Notes: generated by a model not told the origin, from the letters alone. A stretch of DNA of 64,000 bases from Bauldia sp963759235 (GCA_963759235.1 CAVWYO010000005.1:620001-684000); one strand, 5' to 3'; shown: positions 45,155 to 55,194, counted from the first letter of the stretch. Program-made: numbers and translations.

Positions 45155-47461
45155 TCAAAATGTCTTGCCGGCGCTGAACCGGAACCACTGCGTGGTATCA
45201 CTGGGTGCCTTGGTCAGAGCGTAGGCAAAGTCGGCGCGCAGCGTACCGATCGGCGATGCCCAAAGGATCGATCCGCCGACCGACGAACGGATCGTGCTCG
45301 GATTGATGACCGGCCCGCCGCCCTTCGGCACGTCGACGTCCATCAGCGTGCCGGCGTCGGCGAACACCGCCCCGCGGAAGCCGAAGTCAGGCGAGATGCC
45401 CGGGAACGGGAAGTCGACTTCCGCAGTCGCGTTCCAGTAGTTCTTGCCGCCGAGTGGAGTCGAGGTCTTCCTGTCGACCGGGCCGAAGCCGTAGGTGGCG
45501 AAGCCGCGGATCGTCTCGCCGCCCTGGAAGAAATCGTCGAAGGTCCGAACCTTTTCACCATTGAGGCCGGTGATGTTGCCGGCACCCACCCGGATGAGGC
45601 CGACCACGTCCGAATCGGGCAGGAGCCGCGTGTAGTACCGCGCGTCGGCGATCGACTTCATGTAGTGCTCGTCGCCGCCGAGGCCGGCAAAATCCTGGCC
45701 CGCCTTGATGAACAGGCCCTGGCTAGGATCGGCCGTGCTGTCGAGGGTCGAATAGACCAGATCGTACCCGGCTTCCGAGGTCAGGTAAGTGCCGTTGGGG
45801 AAATAGACCGACGTGTTCTTCCGCGTATTGGTAATCTTCTGCTGGCTGATCCCATAGTTCAGATCGAAATTGAGATTGTCGGTAATCGGCAGCCCGAGTT
45901 GCAGCCCGCCACCGATGGTGTCGCTGTCATAGGGGCGATACGAGGATTTCGACTGAACGTTCTTGTAGGCGTTGATCCCGGCCGAGATGTTGTAGCCGAG
46001 GAAATACGGATCGGTGAACGAGATGTTGTAGGTCTGCTGCTTGGCGCCCACTCCGACGGAGATGTGGAGCTGTTGTCCGCGGCCGAGGAAGTTTCGCTCA
46101 TCGAGCCCCACTTCGGCGATGAATCCGTCGGTCGACACGCCGGCCCCCACCGAGAACTCGCCGGTCGATTGTTCCTCCACCCGGACGACGACGATCACCT
46201 TGTCGGGCGCCGTACCGGGCTCCGTCGTAATATCGACGGTCTTGAAATAGCCGAGGTCGCGCAGTTTCCGTTGGGCCTTGTCGATCAGGACGCGGTTGTA
46301 GGGGTCGCCTTCGGCAATCTCGAATTCGCGCCGGATGACATAGTCGCGCGTCTTGGTATTGCCGTAGATGTCGATCCGCTCGACATAGACCCGCGGTCCC
46401 TCGTCGATCAGATAGGTGATGGAGATCGTGTGGTTGGCGTAGTCGCGATCGCCGCGCGGTCGCACCTCGACGAAGGCATTGCCGCCCCGCGACAGGGCGA
46501 TCGTCAGGTTTTCCACCGACTTCTCGACCTCGGCCGAGTTGAATATCCGGCCGGATTTCGTCGTGACTTGGCGCATGAGCGCCCGGGTGTCGACGCCCGG
46601 AATTGTCGAATCGATGTTGATCGTCGCGAACCGGTATCGCGCGCCCTCGTCGAGGGTGAAGACGACCGAGTATCTCTGGGTCTTCTCGTCGAAGTTCCAA
46701 TCCGCGGATATGACACGGAAATCGGCATATCCGTGGCTCATATAGAACTGCCGGAGCGCGTCCTGATCGGCGGCGAGCTTGACCTCGCTGAACACGTCCT
46801 TGCGGTTCAGCAGCGTCAGGAGGCTGCGCTGGCGAGAGGTGATGACGCTGCGCAGCTTCGATTCCGAAAAGGCGTTGTTGCCGATGAAGGTAATTCGGCC
46901 GATGGCGGTGCGGTCGCCCTCGTCGATGACGAAGACGACGTCGACGCGGTTGTCGGGGAGCTGGGTCAGCTTGTAGTCGATGGACGCTTCACTGCGTCCC
47001 TGGGTGTCGTAGTAGTCCAGCATGCGCTGAACGTCGCCCTGCAGCTTGGCGTCCGTGACGACCCCGCGCGCCTTGGTCTGCAGCAGGGTGACCAGAACCT
47101 CTGATTTGACCTTGTGGTTGCCTTGGATGATCACCGTATTGACGATCGCGTTCTCCTGCACGCGGACGACAAGACGGCTGCCGTTCACCGAGATGTCGAC
47201 GTCGGCGAAAAGCCCGGTGCCGTAGAGGGCCTTGACCGACGCGTCGATGTCGGCGTTGGAGAAGGGCTTGCCCGGAACGATGAGGACGTAGCTCTTGATC
47301 GTCTCGGCTTCCAAGCGGGTGTTGCCGCTGACGACGATCGACGAGACAACGGCGGCCTGCGCCGCGCTCGGCCCCAGTCCCAACGGCGCAACGCCGGCAA
47401 CAGCCCCCATCGAGAGGACCAGCGCGAGCGTCGCTCTCCGGACAAAACACAAGAACTTCAT
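45155..47461 (-). CDS. bamA: outer membrane protein assembly factor BamA
   Basis: BamA is the central barrel of the complex that inserts beta-barrel proteins in the outer membrane. The 768-residue product has a signal peptide (MKFLCFVRRATLALVLSMGA, cleaved near AQA), five POTRA domains (for example IVVSGNTRLEAETIKSYV and VERIDIYGNTKTRDYVI), and a C-terminal barrel ending WFRFSAGKTF, with the terminal Phe of the outer-membrane signal. The barrel shows the VRGF-type motif as IRGFATYGFGP. The ATG at 47461 is chosen because the signal peptide starts there. It is 240 bp downstream of rseP. Confidence 0.96.
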   Translation of the reverse strand: MKFLCFVRRATLALVLSMGAVAGVAPLGLGPSAAQAAVVSSIVVSGNTRLEAETIKSYVLIVPGKPFSNADIDASVKALYGTGLFADVDISVNGSRLVVRVQENAIVNTVIIQGNHKVKSEVLVTLLQTKARGVVTDAKLQGDVQRMLDYYDTQGRSEASIDYKLTQLPDNRVDVVFVIDEGDRTAIGRITFIGNNAFSESKLRSVITSRQRSLLTLLNRKDVFSEVKLAADQDALRQFYMSHGYADFRVISADWNFDEKTQRYSVVFTLDEGARYRFATINIDSTIPGVDTRALMRQVTTKSGRIFNSAEVEKSVENLTIALSRGGNAFVEVRPRGDRDYANHTISITYLIDEGPRVYVERIDIYGNTKTRDYVIRREFEIAEGDPYNRVLIDKAQRKLRDLGYFKTVDITTEPGTAPDKVIVVVRVEEQSTGEFSVGAGVSTDGFIAEVGLDERNFLGRGQQLHISVGVGAKQQTYNISFTDPYFLGYNISAGINAYKNVQSKSSYRPYDSDTIGGGLQLGLPITDNLNFDLNYGISQQKITNTRKNTSVYFPNGTYLTSEAGYDLVYSTLDSTADPSQGLFIKAGQDFAGLGGDEHYMKSIADARYYTRLLPDSDVVGLIRVGAGNITGLNGEKVRTFDDFFQGGETIRGFATYGFGPVDRKTSTPLGGKNYWNATAEVDFPFPGISPDFGFRGAVFADAGTLMDVDVPKGGGPVINPSTIRSSVGGSILWASPIGTLRADFAYALTKAPSDTTQWFRFSAGKTF

Positions 47462-47701
47462 ATGGTTCGATGCACCCCGTTCTGCCCGCGCCCGGCCGGC
47501 TCCGACGCCAACGAGATTCGTTGTGCGCCGGCTCCAGAGGCTGACATTTGCAGCCTTTCGGTACTCACGCAAGCCCGCCCCCTCACCCGCTCGCCGAATC
47601 TCCCCCGGCGTTGCCCCGGCGACACGCATCGAAGTCCTTTTTCACAAGGAACTCAAACGAATAATGTCGCTCCAGGTTGCGAAGAATCCGTTTCCATCCG
47701 G

Positions 47702-48859
47702 TTACGCGCCGAAGAGCCAGGGGAAGAGTTGTCTGATGTCATTTCCGGTTGCGAAAATCATCAACATCACGACCGCCACGAACCCGATCCGGAATCCGAT
47801 ATCCTGCGCCCTGTCGCTCAGCGGCCGGCCGCGGATTGCCTCGAAGCCGAAGAACATGAGGTGCCCGCCGTCCAGCATGGGCACCGGAAAGAGATTGATC
47901 AGGCCGATCGATATCGAGAGAATCGCCGCGAGATTGATCAGCGCGACGAATCCGATCGTCGCGACCTGAGCCGAGACCTCGGCAACCCTAAGCGGCCCAC
48001 CCAGCTCATCCGCCGATTCGCGCCCGACGATGACGTTGAACAGGTAGGAGATGGTTCGCTCCGTCACGAACCAGGTCTCGGATACGGCAAGGCCGACCGC
48101 CCGGGGCGCCGAGTAATACTCCACCTTGACGGCATCGCCGGTCGTGTTGCGTTGGATTCCCAGCATTCCGACCCGGTGGGCATTGCCAAATCGATCCGTG
48201 ATTTCCTGCCGCTCCGGCGTCGCCGTCACCGTGACTTCGCTGTTCCCGCGTCGCACAACGATGTTCAGGGGCACACCCGAACTGACGCTGACGATCCGTT
48301 GCAGGTCGGAAAAGTCGCCGATCGGCTGGCCGTCGATTGAAACGATGAGGTCACCCGGCTGAAGGCCGGCGTGCGCGGCCGGGCTGTCGGCAACCACGCT
48401 GTCGATCCGCGGCTCGATCAGCTGGCGGCCGTAAAAGGTGAAGATCGCAGCGAAAATGACGATGGCCAGAACGAAGTTGGCCAAGGGTCCGGCGGCAACG
48501 ATGATCGCCCGCGCCCCCACTCCCTTGGCCGCAAAGGCACGGCGGCGCTCGCCTTCGCTCAGTTGCTCGACCGCGGTGCGGTCGGTCTGGCTCGCTTCGT
48601 TCTCGTCGCCGATGAACTTCACGTAACCGCCAAGCGGGATCATCGAAATCCGCCAGCGGGTGCCCTTGCGGTCGTTGAAACCCAGAAGCTCGGGACCAAA
48701 GCCGATGGAGAACACCTTGACGCCCACGCCGCACAAGCGGGCGGCCAGAAAGTGGCCGAATTCGTGGACGAAGACGACCAGCGTCAGGACGAACAGAAAC
48801 GGAACGACATAGCCAACCGCCGTCGAGCCAAAATTTTCCAGAGAGCCCAAGGCCTGCAT
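47702..48859 (-). CDS. rseP: site-2 membrane metalloprotease RseP
   Basis: RseP-type proteases cut anti-sigma factors and leftover signal peptides inside the membrane. The 385-residue product has the zinc motif HEFGH (His32, Glu33, His36) in the first helix, a PDZ domain around residues 120-205 (AHAGLQPGDLIVSIDGQPI), and the second zinc ligand motif in VPMLDGGH near residue 330. Four membrane segments are evident. Whether an RseA-like substrate exists cannot be seen here. It lies between dxr and bamA. Confidence 0.95.
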   Translation of the reverse strand: MQALGSLENFGSTAVGYVVPFLFVLTLVVFVHEFGHFLAARLCGVGVKVFSIGFGPELLGFNDRKGTRWRISMIPLGGYVKFIGDENEASQTDRTAVEQLSEGERRRAFAAKGVGARAIIVAAGPLANFVLAIVIFAAIFTFYGRQLIEPRIDSVVADSPAAHAGLQPGDLIVSIDGQPIGDFSDLQRIVSVSSGVPLNIVVRRGNSEVTVTATPERQEITDRFGNAHRVGMLGIQRNTTGDAVKVEYYSAPRAVGLAVSETWFVTERTISYLFNVIVGRESADELGGPLRVAEVSAQVATIGFVALINLAAILSISIGLINLFPVPMLDGGHLMFFGFEAIRGRPLSDRAQDIGFRIGFVAVVMLMIFATGNDIRQLFPWLFGA

Positions 48860-48873
48860 GCGCGGTCTTTCCT

Positions 48874-50127
48874 TTAGCGAACTCGCTTCCTAATCTGGTA
48901 GCTTGCAATCAGCCCGGTCGCAATGCGGCGGCTCTCCTTGTCGAGCACCAGCGCATCCTTGATCGTTTCCGGCGAACGGTCGAGGCCGGCCACCGCCACG
49001 TCTTCCATGGTGTCCCCTACCAATCGGGCGATTTCGAGGAACCCGATGCTGCCGGCCAGATAGGCGGCGACGGCAATCTCGTTGGCGGCGTTCAACACAT
49101 TCGTCGCCCAGCCGCCGGCGTCGAGTGCCCGCCGGGCGATCTTGAGCGCCGGAAACTTTTCGATATCCGGCTTTTCGAATGTCAGCCTTCCGACCTTGGC
49201 AAGGTCGAGGCCCAAACCCGCGTCGTTGCCGCGTGCCGGCCAATAGAGACAATGGGCGATAGGCGTGCGCATGTCGGGCGCGCTCATCGCGGCGATCATG
49301 GTGCCGTCCCGATAGGCGACGATGCCGTGGACGATCGACTGCGGGTGAACCACGACGTCGAGCCTGTCGCTGCCGACCCCGAAAAGGTGATGCGCTTCAA
49401 TCAGTTCGAGGCCCTTATTCATTAGCGTCGCCGAATCGACGCTGATCTTCGGCCCCATCGACCAGTTCGGATGCTTGATCGCCTCCTCGGGCCGCGCTCC
49501 AGCCATGGCTTCTTTCGTCCAGTCGCGAAACGGACCGCCCGAGGCGGTCAGGATAATCTTGGCGACATCTTCGATCTTGTTGTCGCCAAGCGCCTGAAAC
49601 ACGGCATTGTGCTCCGAATCCACTGGCAAGATCTTAACGCCGGCCTGGCGCGCCTCGGCAACGAAAACGTCGCCAGCGCAAACCAGGCATTCCTTGTTAG
49701 CCAGCGCGATGTTCGAGCCGGCCCGGATCGCGGCCAAGGTCGGCGACAATCCCGCGGCGCCGACGATTCCGGCCACCACGACATCGACCGGTCGCGACGC
49801 CGCTTCCTCGATGGCCTTTTCGCCGGCCGCCGCCTCGATGCCGGTGCCGGCGAGAGCGCTTTCCAGCGTCTCGTAGCCCTTGCGGTCGGCGATCACCGCG
49901 ACTTTGGCACCGACCGCCTTGGCCACCCGTGCAAGGTTCTCGGCATTGCCGAAGGCCGTGACCGCCTCGACCTCGAACGCGCCCGGCCGATCCGCGATGA
50001 CGGCAACGGTACTCGTGCCGATCGATCCAGTCGCCCCGAGGATAGAGATGCGGCGCGGCCGCGCCGTCGGGGCTGGCTCCTGTTCGGCGACCGGCTGGGG
50101 ATCCGCCGAAACCGGGATACTCACCAC
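48874..50127 (-). CDS. dxr: 1-deoxy-D-xylulose-5-phosphate reductoisomerase
   Basis: Dxr makes 2-C-methyl-D-erythritol 4-phosphate, the committed step of the non-mevalonate isoprenoid pathway. The 417-residue product has the NADPH motif ILGATGSIGTSTVAVI, LPVDSEHNAVFQAL with the metal ligands, SVDSATLMNKGLELIEAHHLF and VVVHPQSIVHGIV. It begins at a GTG (50127) within the end of cdsA, with a short N-terminal leader rich in Pro and Ala. Products feed undecaprenyl synthesis by UppS encoded upstream. Confidence 0.96.
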   Translation of the reverse strand: MVSIPVSADPQPVAEQEPAPTARPRRISILGATGSIGTSTVAVIADRPGAFEVEAVTAFGNAENLARVAKAVGAKVAVIADRKGYETLESALAGTGIEAAAGEKAIEEAASRPVDVVVAGIVGAAGLSPTLAAIRAGSNIALANKECLVCAGDVFVAEARQAGVKILPVDSEHNAVFQALGDNKIEDVAKIILTASGGPFRDWTKEAMAGARPEEAIKHPNWSMGPKISVDSATLMNKGLELIEAHHLFGVGSDRLDVVVHPQSIVHGIVAYRDGTMIAAMSAPDMRTPIAHCLYWPARGNDAGLGLDLAKVGRLTFEKPDIEKFPALKIARRALDAGGWATNVLNAANEIAVAAYLAGSIGFLEIARLVGDTMEDVAVAGLDRSPETIKDALVLDKESRRIATGLIASYQIRKRVR

Positions 50128-50939
50128 GTGATCAGTCCTTTTGCCGCATCAGTGCCGCCACTATGCAGGAAACCGATCAAAACCGCGACCGCCCCGGCGA
50201 ACACAAGCCCGTCAACGCGATCCATCATGCCGCCGTGGCCCGGGATGAGCTTGCCGGCGTCCTTTGCGCCGAAATGGCGTTTGATCGACGATTCAAAGAG
50301 GTCCCCGGACTGTCCGGCGATCGATAACGCCACGATGACGACGACCAATGCGGGCACGATCGGAATCGCGATCACCCCGGCCGTGGCCACCCCGGCGATA
50401 AGTGCAGCGCCCAGCCCGCCGGCGGCTCCGGACCAGGTTTTCTTGGGCGAGACCGCCGGCCACAGCTTGGGCCCGCCCAGTCCGCGTCCGGCGAAATACG
50501 CGCCGATATCGGTTGCCCAGACCACAGCGAACAGAAGGGCAATGGCGGCGAGACCGTGGTCCGACGCTCTGAGGGCAAGGAGGCTCAATCCGAACGCCGA
50601 AACATAAACGATGCCGACCGGCCGCCATGGGCGCGGACCGGTGATGCCGGCCGCCACGGCGGCAGCTACGGCGATCCCGCCGGCAACGGCTAGGTAGCCC
50701 AGGCCGCCGATCAACATCACGATGCCCACAAGCGTCGTGAAGCCGATCGCCGCGCGCTGGGCGCCTTCGGTGATTGCGGTCCATTCGAGGTGGGCGATCA
50801 CCGCGACCGCCGTGACAACGACGGCGGTGGCAAGCCCCCCACGCCACGCCCCGAGGGCAGCGATAGCAATCAGAACGATGGACGAGGCGATGCGGGGGAG
50901 AAGATTCCCCGCTGCCGCAACCGGATTGCCGGGCGCCAT
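50121..50939 (-). CDS. cdsA: phosphatidate cytidylyltransferase
   Basis: CdsA makes CDP-diacylglycerol, the precursor of the main phospholipids, in the inner membrane. The 272-residue product has about seven membrane helices and the family signature near the C-terminus: GQSGDLFESSIKRHFGAKD, then GKLIPGHGGMMDRVDG. The ATG at 50939 is preferred over an upstream ATG at 51083, which lies inside uppS. The stop overlaps the GTG of dxr by 7 bp. Confidence 0.95.
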   Translation of the reverse strand: MAPGNPVAAAGNLLPRIASSIVLIAIAALGAWRGGLATAVVVTAVAVIAHLEWTAITEGAQRAAIGFTTLVGIVMLIGGLGYLAVAGGIAVAAAVAAGITGPRPWRPVGIVYVSAFGLSLLALRASDHGLAAIALLFAVVWATDIGAYFAGRGLGGPKLWPAVSPKKTWSGAAGGLGAALIAGVATAGVIAIPIVPALVVVIVALSIAGQSGDLFESSIKRHFGAKDAGKLIPGHGGMMDRVDGLVFAGAVAVLIGFLHSGGTDAAKGLITW

Positions 50940-50955
50940 CCGTGTCTGCTTGCTC

Positions 50956-51726
50956 TCACGTGACGCCGGCGGTGGGGTGCCCGCCGTAACGCCGCGAGCG
51001 CGCCGAGAATTGCGCGATGGCTGACTTGAGCGCTTCGCCGTCGAAATCCGGCCAGTAAAGCGACAGGAACACGAACTCGGCATAGGCCGACTGCCACAGC
51101 AGGAAATTGCTGATCCGCATCTCCCCGCTCGTTCGGATCACCAGGTCCGGATCAGGCACCTCCGCGGTGTCCAGATGTGCCGCGAACATGGACTCGTCGA
51201 TTTCGTCGGGATCGATGCCGCCCTCCGCCACTTTCCGCGCGATACGGCGCGCCGCCCGGGTGATCTCGTCGCGACCGCCATAGTTGAAGGCAACGACGAG
51301 CCGCAATCCGGTATTTGCCACGGTTTTCGTTTCCGCTTCGTTGATGAGAGCGGCAATATCGGGGGGCAGCTCGTCCCGGGCGCCGATAAGCTGGATGCGC
51401 ACCCGTTGGCGATGAAGCCGGGCGAGATCGCGGCGGATGAACAGGCGGAGGAGCCCGAAGAGAAACTCGACCTCCGCAGGCGGGCGGGACCAGTTCTCCG
51501 AGGAAAAGCTGAAGAGCGTTAGGTACCCGATACCGAGATCGCTGGCCGCGGTGACGGTCCGCCGTACGGCCTCGACGCCCCGGCGGTGGCCCTCGCTCCG
51601 GGGCAGCCCGCGCGCCTTTGCCCAGCGGCCATTCCCGTCCATGATGATCGCCACATGGCGCGGCGGCCCGCGCTCCGGCCCGGTGGGACCTGCGACCTCC
51701 GCCTGCTCTGTGGCTCCTGGCCTCAT
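50956..51726 (-). CDS. uppS: undecaprenyl diphosphate synthase
   Basis: UppS builds the C55 lipid carrier for peptidoglycan and surface glycans by cis-prenyl addition. The 256-residue product has VAIIMDGNGRWAKARGLPRS with the catalytic aspartate, GHRRGVEAVRR, FSFSSENWSRPPAEV and the C-terminal DLVIRTSGEMRISNFLLWQ followed by YAEFVF. A leader of about 25 residues precedes the conserved part. It lies 22 bp after frr. Confidence 0.96.
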   Translation of the reverse strand: MRPGATEQAEVAGPTGPERGPPRHVAIIMDGNGRWAKARGLPRSEGHRRGVEAVRRTVTAASDLGIGYLTLFSFSSENWSRPPAEVEFLFGLLRLFIRRDLARLHRQRVRIQLIGARDELPPDIAALINEAETKTVANTGLRLVVAFNYGGRDEITRAARRIARKVAEGGIDPDEIDESMFAAHLDTAEVPDPDLVIRTSGEMRISNFLLWQSAYAEFVFLSLYWPDFDGEALKSAIAQFSARSRRYGGHPTAGVT

Positions 51727-51748
51727 CGTGGAATCCGCGGGTCGGCCG

Positions 51749-52297
51749 TCAGACCTGGGTGATCTCGGCCTCTTTTTGGGTCAGCATCTCATCAATCTCG
51801 CTCACCGTGGCGTCGGTGAGCTTCTGGATCTGGTCGGCCACACCGTGGCTTGCATCCTCGCCCAGGCCGCCGTCCTTTTCCTCCTTCTTGAGGCTGTCGA
51901 GCCCGTCGCGCCTGACGTGGCGGACGGCGATCTTGGCCTGTTCGGCATATTTGTGGGCGATCTTGACCAGCTCCTGGCGGCGCTCGGCATTCAACTCCGG
52001 AATCGGGATGCGCAGAAGCTGGCCCTCGACGATAGGGTTAAGGCCGAGATTGGCCTCGCGGATGGCGCGGTCCACCGCCTGCACGTTCGACTTATCCCAT
52101 ATCTGCACCGAAAGCATGCGGGATTCCGGCACGCTGATGGTGGCCACCTGGTTGAGCGGCATCGAGGCGCCGTAGACGTCGGCGTGGACCGGCTCGAGCA
52201 GGCTGATCGAAGCGCGTCCCGTCCGCAAGCCGCCCAGTTCGCCCTTGAGGACCGATACGGCGCCTTTCATACGCCGTTCGATGTCTTTGAGATCCAT
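51749..52297 (-). CDS. frr: ribosome recycling factor
   Basis: Frr with EF-G splits the post-termination ribosome. The 182-residue product begins MDLKDIERRMKGAVSVLKGE and has LRTGRASISLLEPVHADVYG, LLRIPIPELNAERRQELVK and a C-terminal helix with DEMLTQKEAEI. The ATG at 52297 is preceded by GGAGGAG; the frame is open further upstream without homology. It stands between pyrH and uppS. Confidence 0.97.
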   Translation of the reverse strand: MDLKDIERRMKGAVSVLKGELGGLRTGRASISLLEPVHADVYGASMPLNQVATISVPESRMLSVQIWDKSNVQAVDRAIREANLGLNPIVEGQLLRIPIPELNAERRQELVKIAHKYAEQAKIAVRHVRRDGLDSLKKEEKDGGLGEDASHGVADQIQKLTDATVSEIDEMLTQKEAEITQV

Positions 52298-52350
52298 CGC
52301 GTTTTCTCCTCCGCTTGCGGTGCGGTCCGGCTGTCCCGGCGGCGGCCGGC

Positions 52351-53073
52351 CTAGCTGTCCGCGACGATCGTTGCCTGCCCCTTCCCGGTCAGGATAGCAA
52401 CGATCGCACCTGGTTGAAGGATGGAAAAAACGATTACAGGAATACCGTTGTCGCGGGCAAGTGACACCGCGGCGGCGTCCATCACCTCGAGCCCGCGCGC
52501 CAGCACCTCGGCGTAGGTCAGCCGGTCGAAACGCACGGCCTTCGCATCGCGCTTCGGATCGGCCGAGTAGACGCCGTCGACCTGCGTCCCCTTGAAGAGC
52601 GCGTCGCAACGCATCTCGGCCGCCCGCAGCGCGGCACCTGTGTCGGTGGTGAAGAACGGGTTGCCGGTTCCCCCGGCAAAAATCAGGACATCGCCGGCGT
52701 CGAAGGCGCGGTCCGCCGCGCGCTGGGTGAAGGTCTCGCAGACCGTCGGCACCGGAATCGCTGAGAACAGCCGCGTCGCGACGCTCCGCCGGGCGAGCGC
52801 CTCGCCGAAGGCGATGGCGTTCATCACCGTGCCGAGCATGCCCATCTGGTCGCCGGCGACCCGGTCGCCGCCGGCTCCGGCGAAGGCGGCGCCGCGGACG
52901 AAGTTGCCGCCGCCGGCAACGACGCCGATCCTGACCCCGAGAGCGGCGGCCTCGGCGATTTCATCGCTGAGCCGCTCGACGACGGGCTGATCGATGCCGA
53001 TACCGCCATCCCCGGCAAGCACTTCGCCGGAAAGCTTGAGCAGGATCTTGTTGAAGCGCGGGCGCCCGGTCAT
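52351..53073 (-). CDS. pyrH: uridylate kinase
   Basis: PyrH phosphorylates UMP to UDP, upstream of CTP and UDP-sugar synthesis. The 240-residue product has KILLKLSGEVLAGDGG with the phosphate-binding lysine and glycines, VVAGGGNFVRGAA, VFAGGTGNPFFTTDTGAALR (as IFAGGTGNPFFTTD) and DGVYSADPKRD. The ATG at 53073 gives the family start; one at 53118 adds an unconserved leader. It lies between tsf and frr, the conserved order in proteobacteria. Confidence 0.97.
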   Translation of the reverse strand: MTGRPRFNKILLKLSGEVLAGDGGIGIDQPVVERLSDEIAEAAALGVRIGVVAGGGNFVRGAAFAGAGGDRVAGDQMGMLGTVMNAIAFGEALARRSVATRLFSAIPVPTVCETFTQRAADRAFDAGDVLIFAGGTGNPFFTTDTGAALRAAEMRCDALFKGTQVDGVYSADPKRDAKAVRFDRLTYAEVLARGLEVMDAAAVSLARDNGIPVIVFSILQPGAIVAILTGKGQATIVADS

Positions 53074-53153
53074 TCGTCCCAACTCGTGGGGGTTTGCCGA
53101 CGGGCTCACCCGATACACGATGGCCGCCGGGATGTCACTGAAGCGGCTTGGCT

Positions 53154-54080
53154 TCAGTCCTTCGGCACGCCGGCCGCCGCCGCGACCTCGGCGGCAAAGT
53201 CGGTCTCCTGCTTCTCGACCCCCTCGCCCAGGCGGAACACGATGAACTCGGTGAGGGTGATCGGGGCGCCGGCCTCGGCGGCGGCGACCGCCTCGGCAAC
53301 CGTCTTGTCGGTGTCGACGACGAAGGCCTGCGACAAGAGCACCACCTCTTCGAAGAACTTGCGAATGCGTCCCTCGACCATCTTTTCGATGATCGCCTCC
53401 GGCTTGCCGGACTCGCGCGCCTGCTCGGCGAAGATCGCCCGTTCCCGGGCGACGACCGCCGGGTCGACTTCCTCCTGCCTGACGGCCAGCGGGCTGGCGG
53501 CGGCGATATGCATGGCGACCTGCTTGCCGAGCCCGGCGAGCTTTTCCTGGTCGCCGGCCGATTCGACGCCGACGATCACGCCGATCTTGCCGAGGTTGGG
53601 AGCGACTGAATTGTGCACATAAGTCGCCACCACGCCCGGTTCGACCGCGATCATCGCCGCCCGGCGCAAGGTCATGTTCTCGCCGATCGTCGCGATGGCG
53701 TTCTTCAATGCCTCGTCGACGGTCTCCTGCTTGCCCGGCATTTTCGCCGCCGCGATCGCGGCCGGCGACCCGTCGGTCGATAGCGCCGCCCCGGCAATGC
53801 CGGCCACCAGAGCCTGGAAGTCGGCATTGCGGGCGACGAAGTCGGTCTCCGAATTGACTTCGACCATAACCGCCTTGCCCGGCGCGGTGGCCACGCCGAC
53901 CAACCCCTCGGCCGCCACCCGCCCGGCTTTCTTGGCAGCCTTGGCGAGGCCCTTGGTGCGCAGCCAGTCGATGGCCGCCTCGATGTCCCCGGCGGTCTCC
54001 GTCAGGGCCGCCTTGCAGTCCATCATCCCCGCCCCGGTCTGGTCGCGGAGCTCCTTCACCTGTGTTGCCGAGATCGCCAT
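53154..54080 (-). CDS. tsf: elongation factor Ts
   Basis: EF-Ts exchanges nucleotide on EF-Tu. The 308-residue product begins MAISATQVKELRDQTGAGMM with the TDF-type motif MDCKAALTETAGDIEAAIDWL, followed by VEVNSETDFVARN and the C-terminal QAFVVDTDKTVAEAV. It is 15 bp downstream of the true rpsB stop, in the universal rpsB-tsf pair. Confidence 0.97.
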   Translation of the reverse strand: MAISATQVKELRDQTGAGMMDCKAALTETAGDIEAAIDWLRTKGLAKAAKKAGRVAAEGLVGVATAPGKAVMVEVNSETDFVARNADFQALVAGIAGAALSTDGSPAAIAAAKMPGKQETVDEALKNAIATIGENMTLRRAAMIAVEPGVVATYVHNSVAPNLGKIGVIVGVESAGDQEKLAGLGKQVAMHIAAASPLAVRQEEVDPAVVARERAIFAEQARESGKPEAIIEKMVEGRIRKFFEEVVLLSQAFVVDTDKTVAEAVAAAEAGAPITLTEFIVFRLGEGVEKQETDFAAEVAAAAGVPKD

Positions 54081-54095
54081 GTCAGAACCTTCGAA

Positions 54096-55194
54096 TTACG
54101 CTTCGCCGATCAGAGCCTTGGCCTGACCGATCCAGTCGTCGCGCTGGATGCGCCCTTTGAAGTTGAGCGCCGAGTCAACTTTTTCAATATCTTCGTCCGA
54201 GAAGTTCGCAATCTGATCGAGCTTGGTGATGCCGAGCCCGCGCAGCTTCTGCTCCAGCACCGGGCCGACCCCGGTGATCTTCTTCAAGTCGTCCGGAGCG
54301 CCTTCCGGGGCAGTGAAAAGCGGTGCGGTCTGCTCCGGCTCCTCCTCCACCGCTGCCGCCTGCTGCCGCGCCGCCTCGATCGTCTGCGGTTCGACCGTCT
54401 CGGCATCGGCCATCGTCGCCCCGCCGCCGTTGGTCGTGACCGTCTCGAGGATCACCGGCTCCTGCACCTCCTCGGCGGCGCCGATGTCGATACCCGCGTC
54501 GCCCTGGGCACGCGAGATACCGTCGATCGCAGCCTTGGCGACGAGGTCGCAGTAAAGCGTGATGGCGCGGCCGGCGTCGTCATTACCGGGGATCGGAAAG
54601 GTGATGTGGTCCGGATTCGAGTTCGGAATCGACGATCGCGGCGACCGGGATGTTGAGGCGGTTGGCCTCGCTGATGGCGATCGCCTCCTTGTTGGTGTCG
54701 ATGACGAACAGGAGGTCGGGCACGCCGCCCATCTCCTTGATGCCGCCGAGCGCCTTCTCCAGCTTGTCGCGCTCGCGCAGGAGCGTCAGGCGCTCCTTCT
54801 TGGTGAGGCCGGTCGCCTCGCCGGCGAGCAGCTCGTCGACCTCGCGAAGCCGATGAATCGAGCGGGAAATGGTCTTCCAGTTGGTCAGCATGCCGCCGAG
54901 CCAGCGGGCGTTGACGTAGTACTGGGCCGAGCGGCTGGCGGCGGCGGCCACCGGATCAGTCGCCTGGCGCTTGGTACCGACGAAGAGCACCCGCCCGCCG
55001 CGCGCCACGGTGTCGCTGATCGCCTGAAGCGCCTGATGCAGCATCGGCACCGTCTGCGCGAGGTCGATGATGTGGATGTTGTTGCGGACACCGTAGATGT
55101 ACGGGTCCATCTTCGGATTCCAGCGATGCTTCTGGTGGCCGAAATGGACGCCAGCCTCGAGCAGCTGACGCATGGTAAAATCGGGCAGTGCCAT
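54096..55194 (-). CDS. rpsB: 30S ribosomal protein S2 with long C-terminal extension, one-base frameshift
   Basis: S2 binds the 30S head-body junction. The start at 55194 gives MALPDFTMRQLLEAGVHFG, then HQKHRWNPKMDPYIYG and the family core to NIPVAAIVDS. One surplus base in the GG pair at 54625-54626 breaks the frame; removing it gives NSNPDHITFPIPGNDDAGRA and a continuous frame to TAA at 54096. The corrected protein has about 365 residues. Its extra C-terminal part contains DDLKKITGVGPVLEQKLRGL, a helix-hairpin-helix-like block, then WIGQAKALI; similar extensions are known in Hyphomicrobiales S2. As S2 is essential, the break is almost surely a sequence error. Confidence 0.95.

Noticed and set aside
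45047..47104. 685-residue open frame antisense to bamA and lpxD
   Set aside because: BamA and LpxD are certain on the other strand; the antisense product is low-complexity and unlike any family.
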